Positions 1 to 8,813 of a stretch of DNA of 41,302 nt are shown here, piece by piece (position 1 is the first letter of the stretch; the number at the start of each line of letters is the position of its first letter). The stretch lies in assembly GCA_027080725.1 (NCBI GenBank), contig JALWRC010000095.1, positions 71,415 through 112,716 on the forward strand, given 5' to 3'. The notes beneath the pieces are model-generated. The model made no database searches and had not been told where the DNA came from. It worked only from the letters and a program-made list of their open reading frames with translations. The DNA is from Saprospiraceae bacterium. GTDB lineage: Bacteria; Bacteroidota; Bacteroidia; Chitinophagales; Saprospiraceae. A program made the translations under genes and the position numbers.

Positions 1-2
1 GG

Positions 3-875
3 ACCCTCCCTTTGGCATTGGCGAGCGTCGGGATGGGGATATTATTGGCTTACTCCACATGTGATGCTATTCCTGCCATCGGTCCTGTTTTGATAGTCAT
101 CACTACTGTCTTGCTCCAGATATTGTCCAATTTTGCCAACGATTATGGAGACTATGTCCATGGGGCGGATCATGCTGGCCGTGTCGGGCCGGACCGGATG
201 GTGCAGAGCGGGGAGATCCCTCCAGCCGCTATGCTGACGGGCATCCGGGTAGTCGCCCTTCTTTCCCTTTTGTCAGGTGGAGCGCTGCTCTATGTAGTCG
301 TCGGCTTAACTCCCAAGGCCTTTAGCTTCTTTGCCATTGGTCTGGCGGCCATTTGGGCGGCCTACCATTACACTGCGGGCACCCGCCCCTACGGTTATGC
401 CGGCCTGGGGGATGTGTTTGTATTTGTCTTTTTTGGCATGGTCGGTGTTGTGGGGTCTTATTTGGTTTTATGTTATGAAATGGTACCCACCATTCTTCTG
501 CCGGCGATTAGCGTGGGTCTCTTGGCAACCGGGGTGCTCAATCTCAATAATATACGGGATATCAAATCCGATATTTCAGCAGGCAAAAAGACGATTCCCG
601 TGAGAATAGGACTTGCAGCTGCTAAGAAATACCATCTGTTTTTGCTCTTTGGAAGCGTATCTTCATCCATTCTTTACGTTGTGCTCAATTATAAAAGTCC
701 CTTTCAATTTGTGTTTTTACTGTTGCTTCCATTGATATACCTCAACGCCAAAGCGGTTATCCGACTACCCGGGGATAATCTCAGGAGTATCGATCCCTAT
801 CTGAAGCAACTCGCGTTTACAACCTTGTTCTTTGTATTATTCTTTGGCATAGGGAACTTGTTTTCCCAAATTTAA
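3..875 (+). CDS. menA: 1,4-dihydroxy-2-naphthoate polyprenyltransferase (MenA-like), 5' truncated
   Basis: An integral membrane prenyltransferase of the UbiA superfamily. It would attach the polyprenyl chain to 1,4-dihydroxy-2-naphthoate in menaquinone synthesis. The first aspartate-rich motif reads NDYGDYVHGADHAGRVGPDR, the MenA form NDxxDxxxGxD. The second is NNIRDIKSDISAGKKTIPVR, which fits the MenA N(N/D)xRDxxxDxxxGK pattern. Many hydrophobic stretches follow, as expected for a multi-pass enzyme. The reading frame is already open at base 3 (T-L-P-L-A-L-A, a typical MenA N-terminus), so the real start lies upstream of the window and the TTG at 12 is not the start. About 287 residues are present, close to full length. 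It is convergent with the symporter that follows, and I see no clear terminator between them. Confidence 0.9.
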   Translation, partial: TLPLALASVGMGILLAYSTCDAIPAIGPVLIVITTVLLQILSNFANDYGDYVHGADHAGRVGPDRMVQSGEIPPAAMLTGIRVVALLSLLSGGALLYVVVGLTPKAFSFFAIGLAAIWAAYHYTAGTRPYGYAGLGDVFVFVFFGMVGVVGSYLVLCYEMVPTILLPAISVGLLATGVLNLNNIRDIKSDISAGKKTIPVRIGLAAAKKYHLFLLFGSVSSSILYVVLNYKSPFQFVFLLLLPLIYLNAKAVIRLPGDNLRSIDPYLKQLAFTTLFFVLFFGIGNLFSQI

Positions 876-986
876 CCCAAAGATATTACTTCATTGCCCC
901 TTTGACGCCTAATAAAAAGCGAAAAAGAATGATACAATGAAAACAGTTCGAAAGAAATCAGATGTTGTTCAATCTCAACAATCACA

Positions 987-2564
987 TTACTTTACTTCCC
1001 GCACAGCTTTCAGATAACGCGCCACTTCTTCTTTAATCTTGGGTGTAAGGAGAACCACCCCAATCATGTTGGGGACAACCATGGCAAAAATCATGGCATC
1101 AGAGAATGCCAATACAGAGCCCAATTTGATGGAGGCACCTACGATGACGAAAAAGAGGAATAGCACTTTATAAATCAAGTCAATTGTTTTGTTGCGACCA
1201 AAAAGGTACATCCAACCTTGCATCCCGTAATAAGACCAGGAAATCATGGTGGAAAAGGCAAAGAGAATTACCGCTATGGTCAAAATGATGGAGAAATGAG
1301 GAATAACACTATCGAAGGCATTGGCAGTCAATTCGACCCCTTGGCTAATCTCAGATCCGTACTCGAATAACCCGGATTTCAAATTGGTAATCACGAGTAC
1401 AAGAGCCGTCATGGTGCAGATGACCACTGTATCGATAAATGGTTCGAGCAAAGCGACAATTCCTTCACTTGCAGGATACTTGGTCTTAACAGCGGAGTGG
1501 GCGATAGCCGCGGAGCCCACCCCGGCCTCGTTGGAAAACGTCCCCCTTCTAAAACCTTGAATTAATACGCCTATCGCTCCTCCGGCAATTCCTGCTCCGG
1601 TGAAAGCGCCATTAAAAATCTCAACAAATGCTTTAGGGATGAGCGGAATGTTAAGTGCTAAAATGATTAAAGCGGCGGCTACGTAAATGACAGCCATAAA
1701 GGGGACCAGCTTTTCGGTAACTTGAGCGATTCGCTTGATGCCACCAATGATGACTATAGCGACAAGAATAGACATAAGTATGCCGAAATAAATACCTGCA
1801 TTGGGGTCTGCAATGCCAAATAACTTGATGAATTGTTTGGAGGCTTGATTGGCTTGAAACATATTGCCCCCACCAAAAGATCCACCTATGACCATCACGG
1901 CAAAAAGGACCGACAGGATTTGCCCGAAGATGGGCATTTTTATGACGGCTAATCCTTTAGAAAGATAATACATAGGGCCTCCATAAACGATTCCATTTGA
2001 ATCGATATCTCGATATTTCACACCAAGGGTGCACTCGGCAAATTTGGAGGCCATACCCAGCATCCCAGCAATAATCATCCAGAATGTGGCTCCCGGACCA
2101 CCAATGCTTATGGCTACAGCCACTCCGGCAATATTGCCCAAGCCCACCGTCGCAGAAAGGGCCGCGGTGAGCGCTTGGAAGTGGGACACCTCGCCGGTAT
2201 GCCCTTCTATCGCAATGGTCTCAGGGATGTTTTTGCCGGCGGTAGGGGTCGGGTCTCCGGCAATATCATAAGCATCGTGGTGATCCACCTTGTCCAGCTT
2301 GCCACTGACCACTTTAATCGCCAGTTTGAACATGCTAAACTGTGGGAAGCGGAATTGTATGGTGAAATAAATGGCCCCTATGAGTAAGACAATTAGTACC
2401 CATGGCACATGAATCGTATCTGAGAATGGAATTTCAGCAAATATCAAGTCGACAAACCAACCGGTGAAAAACTTAAATACAGTATCTATTTTGTTTGAGA
2501 GCGTTTCAGCAAAAATGCTGTAGGGAAGTAACATCATGGTTAGTAAAGCGATTGTCTTTTTCAT
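987..2564 (-). CDS. Sodium:alanine/glycine symporter (AGCS family)
   Basis: A secondary transporter of the alanine or glycine:cation symporter family, expected to import a small neutral amino acid with sodium across the inner membrane. Family signatures are visible: GNIAGVAVAISIGGPGATFW followed by GMLGMASKFAECTLGVKYR, and later FRRGTFSNEAGVGSAAIAHS and EPFIDTVVICTMTALVL. At 525 residues it is longer than the usual 450-490. The extra length is an N-terminal segment that begins like a signal peptide (MKKTIALLTMMLLPYSIFA) and precedes the first core membrane helix, an arrangement I associate with Bacteroidota members of the family. It starts at an ATG with a 228-bp upstream gap and appears to be transcribed alone. 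Exact substrate cannot be read from sequence. Confidence 0.93.
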   Translation of the reverse strand: MKKTIALLTMMLLPYSIFAETLSNKIDTVFKFFTGWFVDLIFAEIPFSDTIHVPWVLIVLLIGAIYFTIQFRFPQFSMFKLAIKVVSGKLDKVDHHDAYDIAGDPTPTAGKNIPETIAIEGHTGEVSHFQALTAALSATVGLGNIAGVAVAISIGGPGATFWMIIAGMLGMASKFAECTLGVKYRDIDSNGIVYGGPMYYLSKGLAVIKMPIFGQILSVLFAVMVIGGSFGGGNMFQANQASKQFIKLFGIADPNAGIYFGILMSILVAIVIIGGIKRIAQVTEKLVPFMAVIYVAAALIILALNIPLIPKAFVEIFNGAFTGAGIAGGAIGVLIQGFRRGTFSNEAGVGSAAIAHSAVKTKYPASEGIVALLEPFIDTVVICTMTALVLVITNLKSGLFEYGSEISQGVELTANAFDSVIPHFSIILTIAVILFAFSTMISWSYYGMQGWMYLFGRNKTIDLIYKVLFLFFVIVGASIKLGSVLAFSDAMIFAMVVPNMIGVVLLTPKIKEEVARYLKAVREVK

Positions 2565-2792
2565 ATATTATGTTTTGAGTTTTATCCTGTTTGGTCCACA
2601 AATAGTGGGTTGTCTTCAAGATTTGAAAATAACTATTGAGCAATAAATCACTCGATAATCGTTTGTCAAAATGATTTTAGCTTTGTAAGAAGCTGCCAAT
2701 ATCGGAAAATATTTCAAATGCGCAATAATACAATGTCATATAATTATAATATATATGTATTGAAGAAACTTTATTGCCGTGTGGGTGTCGAA

Positions 2793-4280
2793 CTATTTTG
2801 TTGTTTTCTCCATTGTGGCATTTGCGGAGTTGTAATCGGGAAAATCCACTCCAAGTCGTTCCTTTATTTTATTGATAACCCAGTTTTTGGAAGGGAAACC
2901 ATCGTCTTTAAGCTCTTCGTATAAAGCGATTAAGGCAGGTTTGTCACGTCCTATTATCCTGGCAAGTTTGCGGGTATATATCAAGAGTTTTGAATACGCT
3001 TTTTTACGGTCAGTAGGCAAATGTTTGTGCCGATTGAGATAAACCCGGAAACTGTGTAGGAAAGACTCCAAGACATCCCATTCTTCCGTTTCGTAATAAG
3101 TCGCCATTAATAAGGTCTTCGCTCCGAGATTGTAGTACAAGTCCTCTATCTCGACCTCTTGCAGTAAGGTAAGGACCTGGTCGTAATTGGTCTTATAGAA
3201 GTGGAGGTTTGCCATATTGTATGAAATGGCTGAATTTCGGATCTCAGGGGGTAGACGGTCTGCGTAGTTTTTTATAAAAGAGTCCACCCAATCAAATTCT
3301 TTCAGCCTCAGTCCTATGGTTACAATATTTTTGAAGAGGAATGGAGATAGTTTCCCCTTTACATATAAGAATTCATTTTCCAATCCCAATTTATAGTTCT
3401 CAAAGCTTTCAAATAAAAAAGGCTTGCTGCCACTATTGAGCCTCCTGATGGAAAAATTTATGAGATGCTCATAAAGCTCTTTTTGTTCTTCTTCGGGAAA
3501 GAGGTCGAGATATCTGGAGAGCAATTCCTTGTACTTAAAATAATTGGATTCATTTTCAGGTTCCCTGAGTAAAAGTATAATGTAATAGTAAAGTGCAATG
3601 GATGGAACGGTTATGAAATCGTTCTCCCGGACGTACTGGATAATTTCATCCATAAATAGAATGTTCTCCTCCCTTCGGTACATCTTACCCCAGGTCAGGA
3701 TTATGCTGTAATATTTGAGTTTTTCAGCCAGATAAAAATAGTCCAAATGCGCCATAATCTGGCCGAGACCGGTTTCTTCTGAGTTGGATTGGACCAAACG
3801 TTTGTCCAAACTGTTGCGCATCTCGAAGATGGTTTTGTCCATGTAGAATCGGTAGTAAAAGAAATCCGCGTTGCGGAAGTAATGCCGTTCTGCCAGCCGT
3901 TGAGAGACTTTGATACTGCTGTTGTAGAGTGGAGTGATATCTCTGTCTCTTATATGCGTTAGTAGATCTTTGGCTCTTTCCAAAGGGGCATGTTGATGAT
4001 GTTCGACGCTCATGAAGTTCATGACCAATTGTAATAGATCATTCGTGAGTTTCCTGAATTTTTTGTCCTCATAGGGCTCGTCTCCAAAAAGATTTTTCCA
4101 AATTGTGGGCTTGTCCAGGAGCTTGTCATTTTTCTTCTTGATGGCTTCTAAAAGGCGTTGGTAAAACTTGATCCAAATGGGATTTCTATTGAAATAAGGG
4201 GAACGCACGAACTTATCCAGTCGATTTAGTTCGTGAATGCTGAAGTGATTCACTATTTGAAATAATTTTGTTTTCTTCAT
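2793..4280 (-). CDS. Uncharacterised helical protein, 495 aa
   Basis: I do not recognise a named family. The protein has no signal peptide and no membrane segment, so it is probably cytoplasmic. It is rich in Leu, Tyr, Phe, Lys and Glu and reads as almost entirely alpha-helical, which suggests a TPR-like superhelical repeat fold. The N-terminal stretch contains FVRSPYFNRN, a phrase I recall from large lineage-specific families of unannotated proteins in Saprospiraceae (memory, not a search). The start is the ATG at 4280, preceded by AT-rich DNA. It stands alone between the symporter and a divergent surface-protein gene, so context gives no functional hint. Alternatives are a scaffold or a regulatory adaptor. 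Confidence 0.75.
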   Translation of the reverse strand: MKKTKLFQIVNHFSIHELNRLDKFVRSPYFNRNPIWIKFYQRLLEAIKKKNDKLLDKPTIWKNLFGDEPYEDKKFRKLTNDLLQLVMNFMSVEHHQHAPLERAKDLLTHIRDRDITPLYNSSIKVSQRLAERHYFRNADFFYYRFYMDKTIFEMRNSLDKRLVQSNSEETGLGQIMAHLDYFYLAEKLKYYSIILTWGKMYRREENILFMDEIIQYVRENDFITVPSIALYYYIILLLREPENESNYFKYKELLSRYLDLFPEEEQKELYEHLINFSIRRLNSGSKPFLFESFENYKLGLENEFLYVKGKLSPFLFKNIVTIGLRLKEFDWVDSFIKNYADRLPPEIRNSAISYNMANLHFYKTNYDQVLTLLQEVEIEDLYYNLGAKTLLMATYYETEEWDVLESFLHSFRVYLNRHKHLPTDRKKAYSKLLIYTRKLARIIGRDKPALIALYEELKDDGFPSKNWVINKIKERLGVDFPDYNSANATMEKTTK

Positions 4281-4586
4281 AGAATTAATTCCTAATCAAC
4301 TTGCCAATTGAATCCTTTATACGCGAAGATACAAATTATTCCGTGTTGTGTTGCTTTGAGAGCATCGATGTGCTAAATGAAATATATCTTTATTTATTAT
4401 AATGTATAAATCTGATTAAAATCAGTATTTATATATAGAGATTAATTATAATTTCATAATACACATGAAGTCAAATTATAATATATTAAAAAAAGATTAA
4501 TAAAGATTACCAATATGTGAAGAATGTTTTTTACTTTTGGGCATCAATACAAGAGTCTTTTGGATTTTTGTTTTAAATGCACAACA
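4281..4586. other. AT-rich divergent intergenic region
   Basis: About 300 bases between two divergent genes. Positions 4380-4500 are very AT-rich with long A/T runs. The only element I can support is a -7 promoter match at 4532-4539 for the rightward gene. I see no RNA gene or repeat. Confidence 0.6.
4532..4539 (+). promoter_or_regulatory. Bacteroidota -7 promoter element for the 4587 gene
   Basis: TACTTTTG fits TAnnTTTG exactly. It lies 47 nt upstream of the ATG at 4587 and inside the longer reading frame that could start at 4524, which argues for the later start. No convincing -33 TTTG partner is seen. Confidence 0.4.
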
Positions 4587-7046
4587 ATGAAATCATTTGC
4601 TCTAAGAATCTCCTTCCTCCTTCTGGTAGGTTTGCTGTGGATTATTCCGCAAGGCAATGCACAGTCAGATGATCCGTATATTCATGTAACTTTGATTGAA
4701 AATCAGGTGTTTAATAAGTCAGTCTATGGATACACGTTAAGGAAAACACACGCACCGAAGCACGGGACGTTTAAGATTACCCAGCGGTATATACCGAATT
4801 ACAAGTATCGTTATACTCCGGACAGTGGTTTTGTAGGCTTGGATACGCTGATTGTAGAATACTGGACGGAAGGGCGATATAAAGGGACGCATGTTTTTGA
4901 GAGCCATGTTTTTAATGTGGTAAAATCTGTTGTCATCGCCCGCGATGATTATTTGACCATTTCAAAGGGCGATACGAATGTTCTCATTCATCCTTTGGTC
5001 AATGACTCAACAAGTCAGGGGGGGATATCCCTCTCCAATTTGCCGTTGGTCAATTTTGGAGAGGCTTCATTATCTTCCGATTCTACCCTCAGTTTTACCC
5101 CGGACCCCGGTTTTTCAGGTACAGCTTATGTGAGCTACAAAGTGTGTGATGATTTAGATAATTGCGATGTCGGAGTCGTGACCATCGCGGTCATTGACCA
5201 TAATGCTAACGTCGAGGACACTGTGTATATGATGTTGTCCGAAAATGAGACACGTGCTCTGCTTTTGGCTAAAGATGATTTCTACGTGACCACTTCTCCC
5301 TCTGCAGGGATTTTGGACTCTTTGTCCCCGGCCATTTACGAGTATAAACCGGATATTGATTTTGTCGGAAAAGATACCGTCCAATGGGAAAATGACAATG
5401 GTGATTTTCAACTGTTTCTCTTGGAAGTCCTCGCTATTCCCCCGGCAAACAAAGTGTTGGTGGATGACAGGGTGGAATGCGCAATGAATAGCCCGAAACA
5501 GTTTGATGTATCTATCAATGACATTACAAACAATTATCTTCCGGAGGTGGTGGACTCTGTCACACAAGGTACGTTGGTGCATGACTCCTTAGGTGTCTTT
5601 ACCTACACGCCGCCTGTCGATTATCAGGGTATCCAATCCTTTACTTATAAATTGCACAACTCAAAGACCAATGAAATTGCCAGGGTAACGATATTCGTAA
5701 ATGACGGGCATCCGGTCAATACGAGAACCTATGAGATGAAAACGCAAATGAATATCCCCTTGGTACTCAATTACGATATCCCAATTAAGCCGTTTGATAC
5801 TTGGGAAGTCGTGAGTACTTGTGGCGGGTCAAGTGTGGAGGTTCATGAGGGAATCGATACCTTGTATATCAACTGCGACACGGTCATTGGCGAAGACCTG
5901 ATCGTCTTCACTCCGCCGAATAACTACGTAGGGGACTGTGGCTTTACCCTCAAACATTGTGTTACGGATACCAACCATTGTGAGACAGTTGATATTAACG
6001 TTTCCATCGGAATGAATACCGAAGGAAATTGTGCTTGCGTTGGCGATTGTGTTTGGGAAGGCGATATCAATTATGACGGAAAGGTTAATATGAAAGATCT
6101 GTTATCATTGGGATACCATATCGGTGCGACCGGTACTGCCCGCGATAATGCCGCTCATGCGTGGAAGGCACAAAGAGCTTCAGCATGGGGACAACCGGTT
6201 CGTGGACTTTGTACGGATTTGAAGCATTGTGATACGGATGGAGATGGTGTAATTACCTCCTCAGATACGGTGGCCATCAGTGATTTTTACTATAAGGAGC
6301 ACAGTATGGAGCCGGAACTGGTTGGACCTGAACGGGAATTCCCATTCTATCTCAATCCACTTTTTGACTCCTTGCATGCAGGAGATTTGGCGGTTTATGA
6401 AGTGGCATTGGGGGATGAGCAAGATCCCGCATATGACCTCTATGGGTTTAGTTATACCGTCAACTTTTCCTTTGACTACGACTCTTCGAGCCTTAAGGTG
6501 ACCAGCCTGCCCAATACATGGTTTGTGGCCAATACGGGCTTCCTCGATCTTTATGCTCAGCCGCAGTACCAGCATGTAGATGTCGGGATGACGCGAACCA
6601 ATAATAAACCGGTTTCCGGCCATGGTGGAGTACAGCATATAGAAATTATAATTGAGGAAGATGTTGATGGGTTTAAGTACGATAAGGACTATCTTAAAAT
6701 AACACTCAATGGCCAGGGAACAGGAGCATCCGGAAGATTGTATCGCCTTCCGGGAGTGACGACGTATTTGCCATTGGCGAAGTCCCCCAGGAAGTTGCGT
6801 TATAACCCCAAAGATTTACTTGTCTATCCCAACCCAACAACAGGCCCGGTCAAGGTCCATCTCAATGGGGGCAACATAATGACAAGGGCGCAATTGACCG
6901 ACTTGCGAGGGAGCGTTGTGCGGTCCTGGACGGACATAGACCCGGTGCACTGGTCCATGGATTTGACCGATTTGCCTTCCGGAATTTATGTCTTTAAGGT
7001 AGAAACTCCTTTGGGCCCAATAGTTAAGAAAATTGAGAAATATTAG
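4587..7046 (+). CDS. T9SS-exported surface protein with cadherin-like repeats, dockerin and cohesin-like region
   Basis: A large secreted or cell-surface protein of 819 residues. The chosen start gives a clean signal peptide (MKSFALRISFLLLVGLLWII, cleavage near NAQ). The upstream alternative at 4524 adds 21 residues without one and covers a promoter element. Residues about 30-480 hold tandem beta-sandwich repeats of the kind seen in cadherin-like/Big domains (for example YTPDSGFVGLDTL, FTPDPGFSGTAYVSYKVCD, YTPPVDYQGIQSFTYKL). Near residue 490 a dockerin-type pair of EF-hand loops follows (GDINYDGKVNMKDL and CDTDGDGVITSSD). Then comes a beta-rich region (DLYGFSYTVNFSFDYDSS) resembling the cohesin-like domains that accompany dockerins. 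The C-terminus (LLVYPNPTTGPVKV to the end) is a type A T9SS sorting domain, so export across the outer membrane by the Por system is expected. Ligand and role are unknown. Confidence 0.85.
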   Translation: MKSFALRISFLLLVGLLWIIPQGNAQSDDPYIHVTLIENQVFNKSVYGYTLRKTHAPKHGTFKITQRYIPNYKYRYTPDSGFVGLDTLIVEYWTEGRYKGTHVFESHVFNVVKSVVIARDDYLTISKGDTNVLIHPLVNDSTSQGGISLSNLPLVNFGEASLSSDSTLSFTPDPGFSGTAYVSYKVCDDLDNCDVGVVTIAVIDHNANVEDTVYMMLSENETRALLLAKDDFYVTTSPSAGILDSLSPAIYEYKPDIDFVGKDTVQWENDNGDFQLFLLEVLAIPPANKVLVDDRVECAMNSPKQFDVSINDITNNYLPEVVDSVTQGTLVHDSLGVFTYTPPVDYQGIQSFTYKLHNSKTNEIARVTIFVNDGHPVNTRTYEMKTQMNIPLVLNYDIPIKPFDTWEVVSTCGGSSVEVHEGIDTLYINCDTVIGEDLIVFTPPNNYVGDCGFTLKHCVTDTNHCETVDINVSIGMNTEGNCACVGDCVWEGDINYDGKVNMKDLLSLGYHIGATGTARDNAAHAWKAQRASAWGQPVRGLCTDLKHCDTDGDGVITSSDTVAISDFYYKEHSMEPELVGPEREFPFYLNPLFDSLHAGDLAVYEVALGDEQDPAYDLYGFSYTVNFSFDYDSSSLKVTSLPNTWFVANTGFLDLYAQPQYQHVDVGMTRTNNKPVSGHGGVQHIEIIIEEDVDGFKYDKDYLKITLNGQGTGASGRLYRLPGVTTYLPLAKSPRKLRYNPKDLLVYPNPTTGPVKVHLNGGNIMTRAQLTDLRGSVVRSWTDIDPVHWSMDLTDLPSGIYVFKVETPLGPIVKKIEKY

Positions 7047-7092
7047 TTTAAAGAATTATTTGAAGCTATTTGATTCAAATTCATTGTTGAGT

Positions 7093-7126
7093 AAAAAGCA
7101 ATCTAATACGGTTAGATTGCTTTTTT
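7093..7126 (+). terminator. Rho-independent terminator
   Basis: Stem AAAAAGCAATCTAA, a 5-nt loop, then TTAGATTGC and a run of T. It lies about 45 nt after the stop of the 4587 gene. Confidence 0.85.
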
Positions 7127-7213
7127 GTTTCCGGATGAGTTGCTTTATATAATATTTTAAGAGATAGCAAGTGCGCTAAGGGCATTATATATGCTCCGCT
7201 GCGTTGAATGGAT

Positions 7214-8086
7214 TTATTGGTAGGGCTTTATGCACCGCAATACCGCGCTTTTGTAAGAAGTGCCAAACAAGAGCAAATGGACCAATAAATAATACAATTG
7301 AAATAGTGGAACGCGCGTCCGCCATCCTTTAATTAGGGGATATATCTCGTTATAACCTTCGTAAAATGCTTGATTAAAACCACCAAATAATAAGCTCATC
7401 GCAATGTCCATCTCCCTTATGCTATAGGCACATGCTGGATCTATATAATAAATGCCTTTGTTTGCGGCACCGGCCAATATGTTACCACTCCATAAATCTC
7501 CATGGACGAGTGCCGGGGGCTCTTTAGGGATAATAGCGTCTATCCGATGGTATATTCCTTCAATTTTACATACCTCATTCGATGACAATAATCCTTCTGA
7601 AAGTGCCCTGTGTAGGAGCGGAGTCAGGCGATCATCCATGTAATGTGATGCTGCTACTTTTGACCCATTATTATTTACTTGGGGGATACTACCTATGTAA
7701 TTGTTGTAGGCCAGTCCAAATGATGGAGCAGTGCAACGGTGTAGTTTAGCCAGTTGCCTACCTGCCGTTCGAAAATCAGCTGTAGTAGGATTCGAAAGGG
7801 ACTCAATATATTCCATAAGGATTGCTGAAAAGCCCTCCTCACGGATATGAGCATATACCTTTGGGATTTGAATTGTTTGACTCCGGCTTAGCAGTTGCAA
7901 GTTCTTGACTTCGGCGAGGGATAAATCCATGTGGTTGGTGCCTGTAGTGCACTTTAAGAAGAAAGTGTTATCGTTGGTTGACACCTGATAAAATGTGGCC
8001 CATTGGCTTGCTCCTTGGGCTGAAATAGATGTGACCTCACCTATGTTCGGCAATTGTTGTAGTGCAATGGTTAGACGCTCTCTCAT
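7214..8086 (-). CDS. Fructosamine kinase family protein
   Basis: A small-molecule kinase of the fructosamine-3-kinase/aminoglycoside phosphotransferase fold, about 290 residues as usual for the family. The catalytic loop is HGDLWSGN (His about residue 195), followed by the metal-binding YIDPACAYSIREMDIAM, which are the fructosamine-kinase signatures. Family members phosphorylate ketoamines such as fructosyl- or ribulosyl-lysine and so start deglycation of proteins, and that role is inferred here. The protein is cytoplasmic. It begins 22 bp after the LytTR regulator on the same strand and is probably the last gene of a kinase-regulator-enzyme transcript. A different small-molecule substrate is possible. 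Confidence 0.88.
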   Translation of the reverse strand: MRERLTIALQQLPNIGEVTSISAQGASQWATFYQVSTNDNTFFLKCTTGTNHMDLSLAEVKNLQLLSRSQTIQIPKVYAHIREEGFSAILMEYIESLSNPTTADFRTAGRQLAKLHRCTAPSFGLAYNNYIGSIPQVNNNGSKVAASHYMDDRLTPLLHRALSEGLLSSNEVCKIEGIYHRIDAIIPKEPPALVHGDLWSGNILAGAANKGIYYIDPACAYSIREMDIAMSLLFGGFNQAFYEGYNEIYPLIKGWRTRVPLFQLYYLLVHLLLFGTSYKSAVLRCIKPYQ

Positions 8087-8108
8087 TTTCCACGATAATG
8101 ATTTGGGG

Positions 8109-8813
8109 TCAAAGTCTTTTGCTGTTTATGCTGGAAATAAGGTCCTCCTTATAGTTTTTTCCTATCGGCAATAGTTTTGTAGCATTGTTCATTCGGACCT
8201 CTACCATTTGCCCGGAAAGGGCTTGAATTTTATCGATACTAACGATATACGAACGATGAATTCGAATGAAGCGGTTACCTCTAAGGTGCTCCTCCAAATG
8301 TTTCATGGTTTGTAAAGTGACCACCCTTTTATCCTTAAGGTTGATAATAACATAATCCTTCAGGCCTTCGATATAGATGATGTCATCATATTTTATTTTA
8401 ACCAATTTTTTGTCTGCCTTGACAAAAAAATGATCTAACTTGTCAGCTGAGCCTACGATTTCAAGCCGGGCCTTCACCTTATGAATCGTTTTCATCAAAG
8501 AGGTCAGCGAAATAGGTTTCATCAGGTAATCTACTACGTCGAGTTTAAACCCATCTAATGCAAACTCTTGGTGTGCCGTGGTAAATACCGTTAGTGGTGG
8601 GTTATGGAGACTTTGCAGGAATTCTATTCCGGTAATTTGAGGCATTTGAATGTCGAGAAACATGAGGTCTATGCGCTCTTTTTCCAAAATGGAGTTGGCC
8701 TCGATTGCATTCCGGCATTTTGCGCGTACGACTACATCGTCAAATTGACTTAAGTGCGTCTCCAATACATCCAAGGCAAGGGGCTCGTCATCAACAATAA
8801 TACAGTAAATCAT
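8109..8813 (-). CDS. LytTR-family response regulator
   Basis: A two-component response regulator of 234 residues. The N-terminal receiver domain shows the acidic pair VDDEPLALD, the phosphoacceptor motif LMFLDIQMPQITG and the conserved Lys in DYLMKPIS. The C-terminal LytTR DNA-binding domain includes DDIIYIEGLKDYVIINL, the MKHLEEHL segment and RFIRIHRSYIVSIDKI. It overlaps the upstream histidine kinase by 4 nt (ATGA type), so the two are translationally coupled and surely partners. Its target promoters are not visible. The kinase-like enzyme downstream is a candidate member of the same transcript. Confidence 0.95.
   Translation of the reverse strand: MIYCIIVDDEPLALDVLETHLSQFDDVVVRAKCRNAIEANSILEKERIDLMFLDIQMPQITGIEFLQSLHNPPLTVFTTAHQEFALDGFKLDVVDYLMKPISLTSLMKTIHKVKARLEIVGSADKLDHFFVKADKKLVKIKYDDIIYIEGLKDYVIINLKDKRVVTLQTMKHLEEHLRGNRFIRIHRSYIVSIDKIQALSGQMVEVRMNNATKLLPIGKNYKEDLISSINSKRL

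Noticed and set aside
4524-4586. Upstream start for the dockerin protein
   Set aside because: The 21 extra residues hide the signal peptide and cover a -7 promoter element. The ATG at 4587 fits better.
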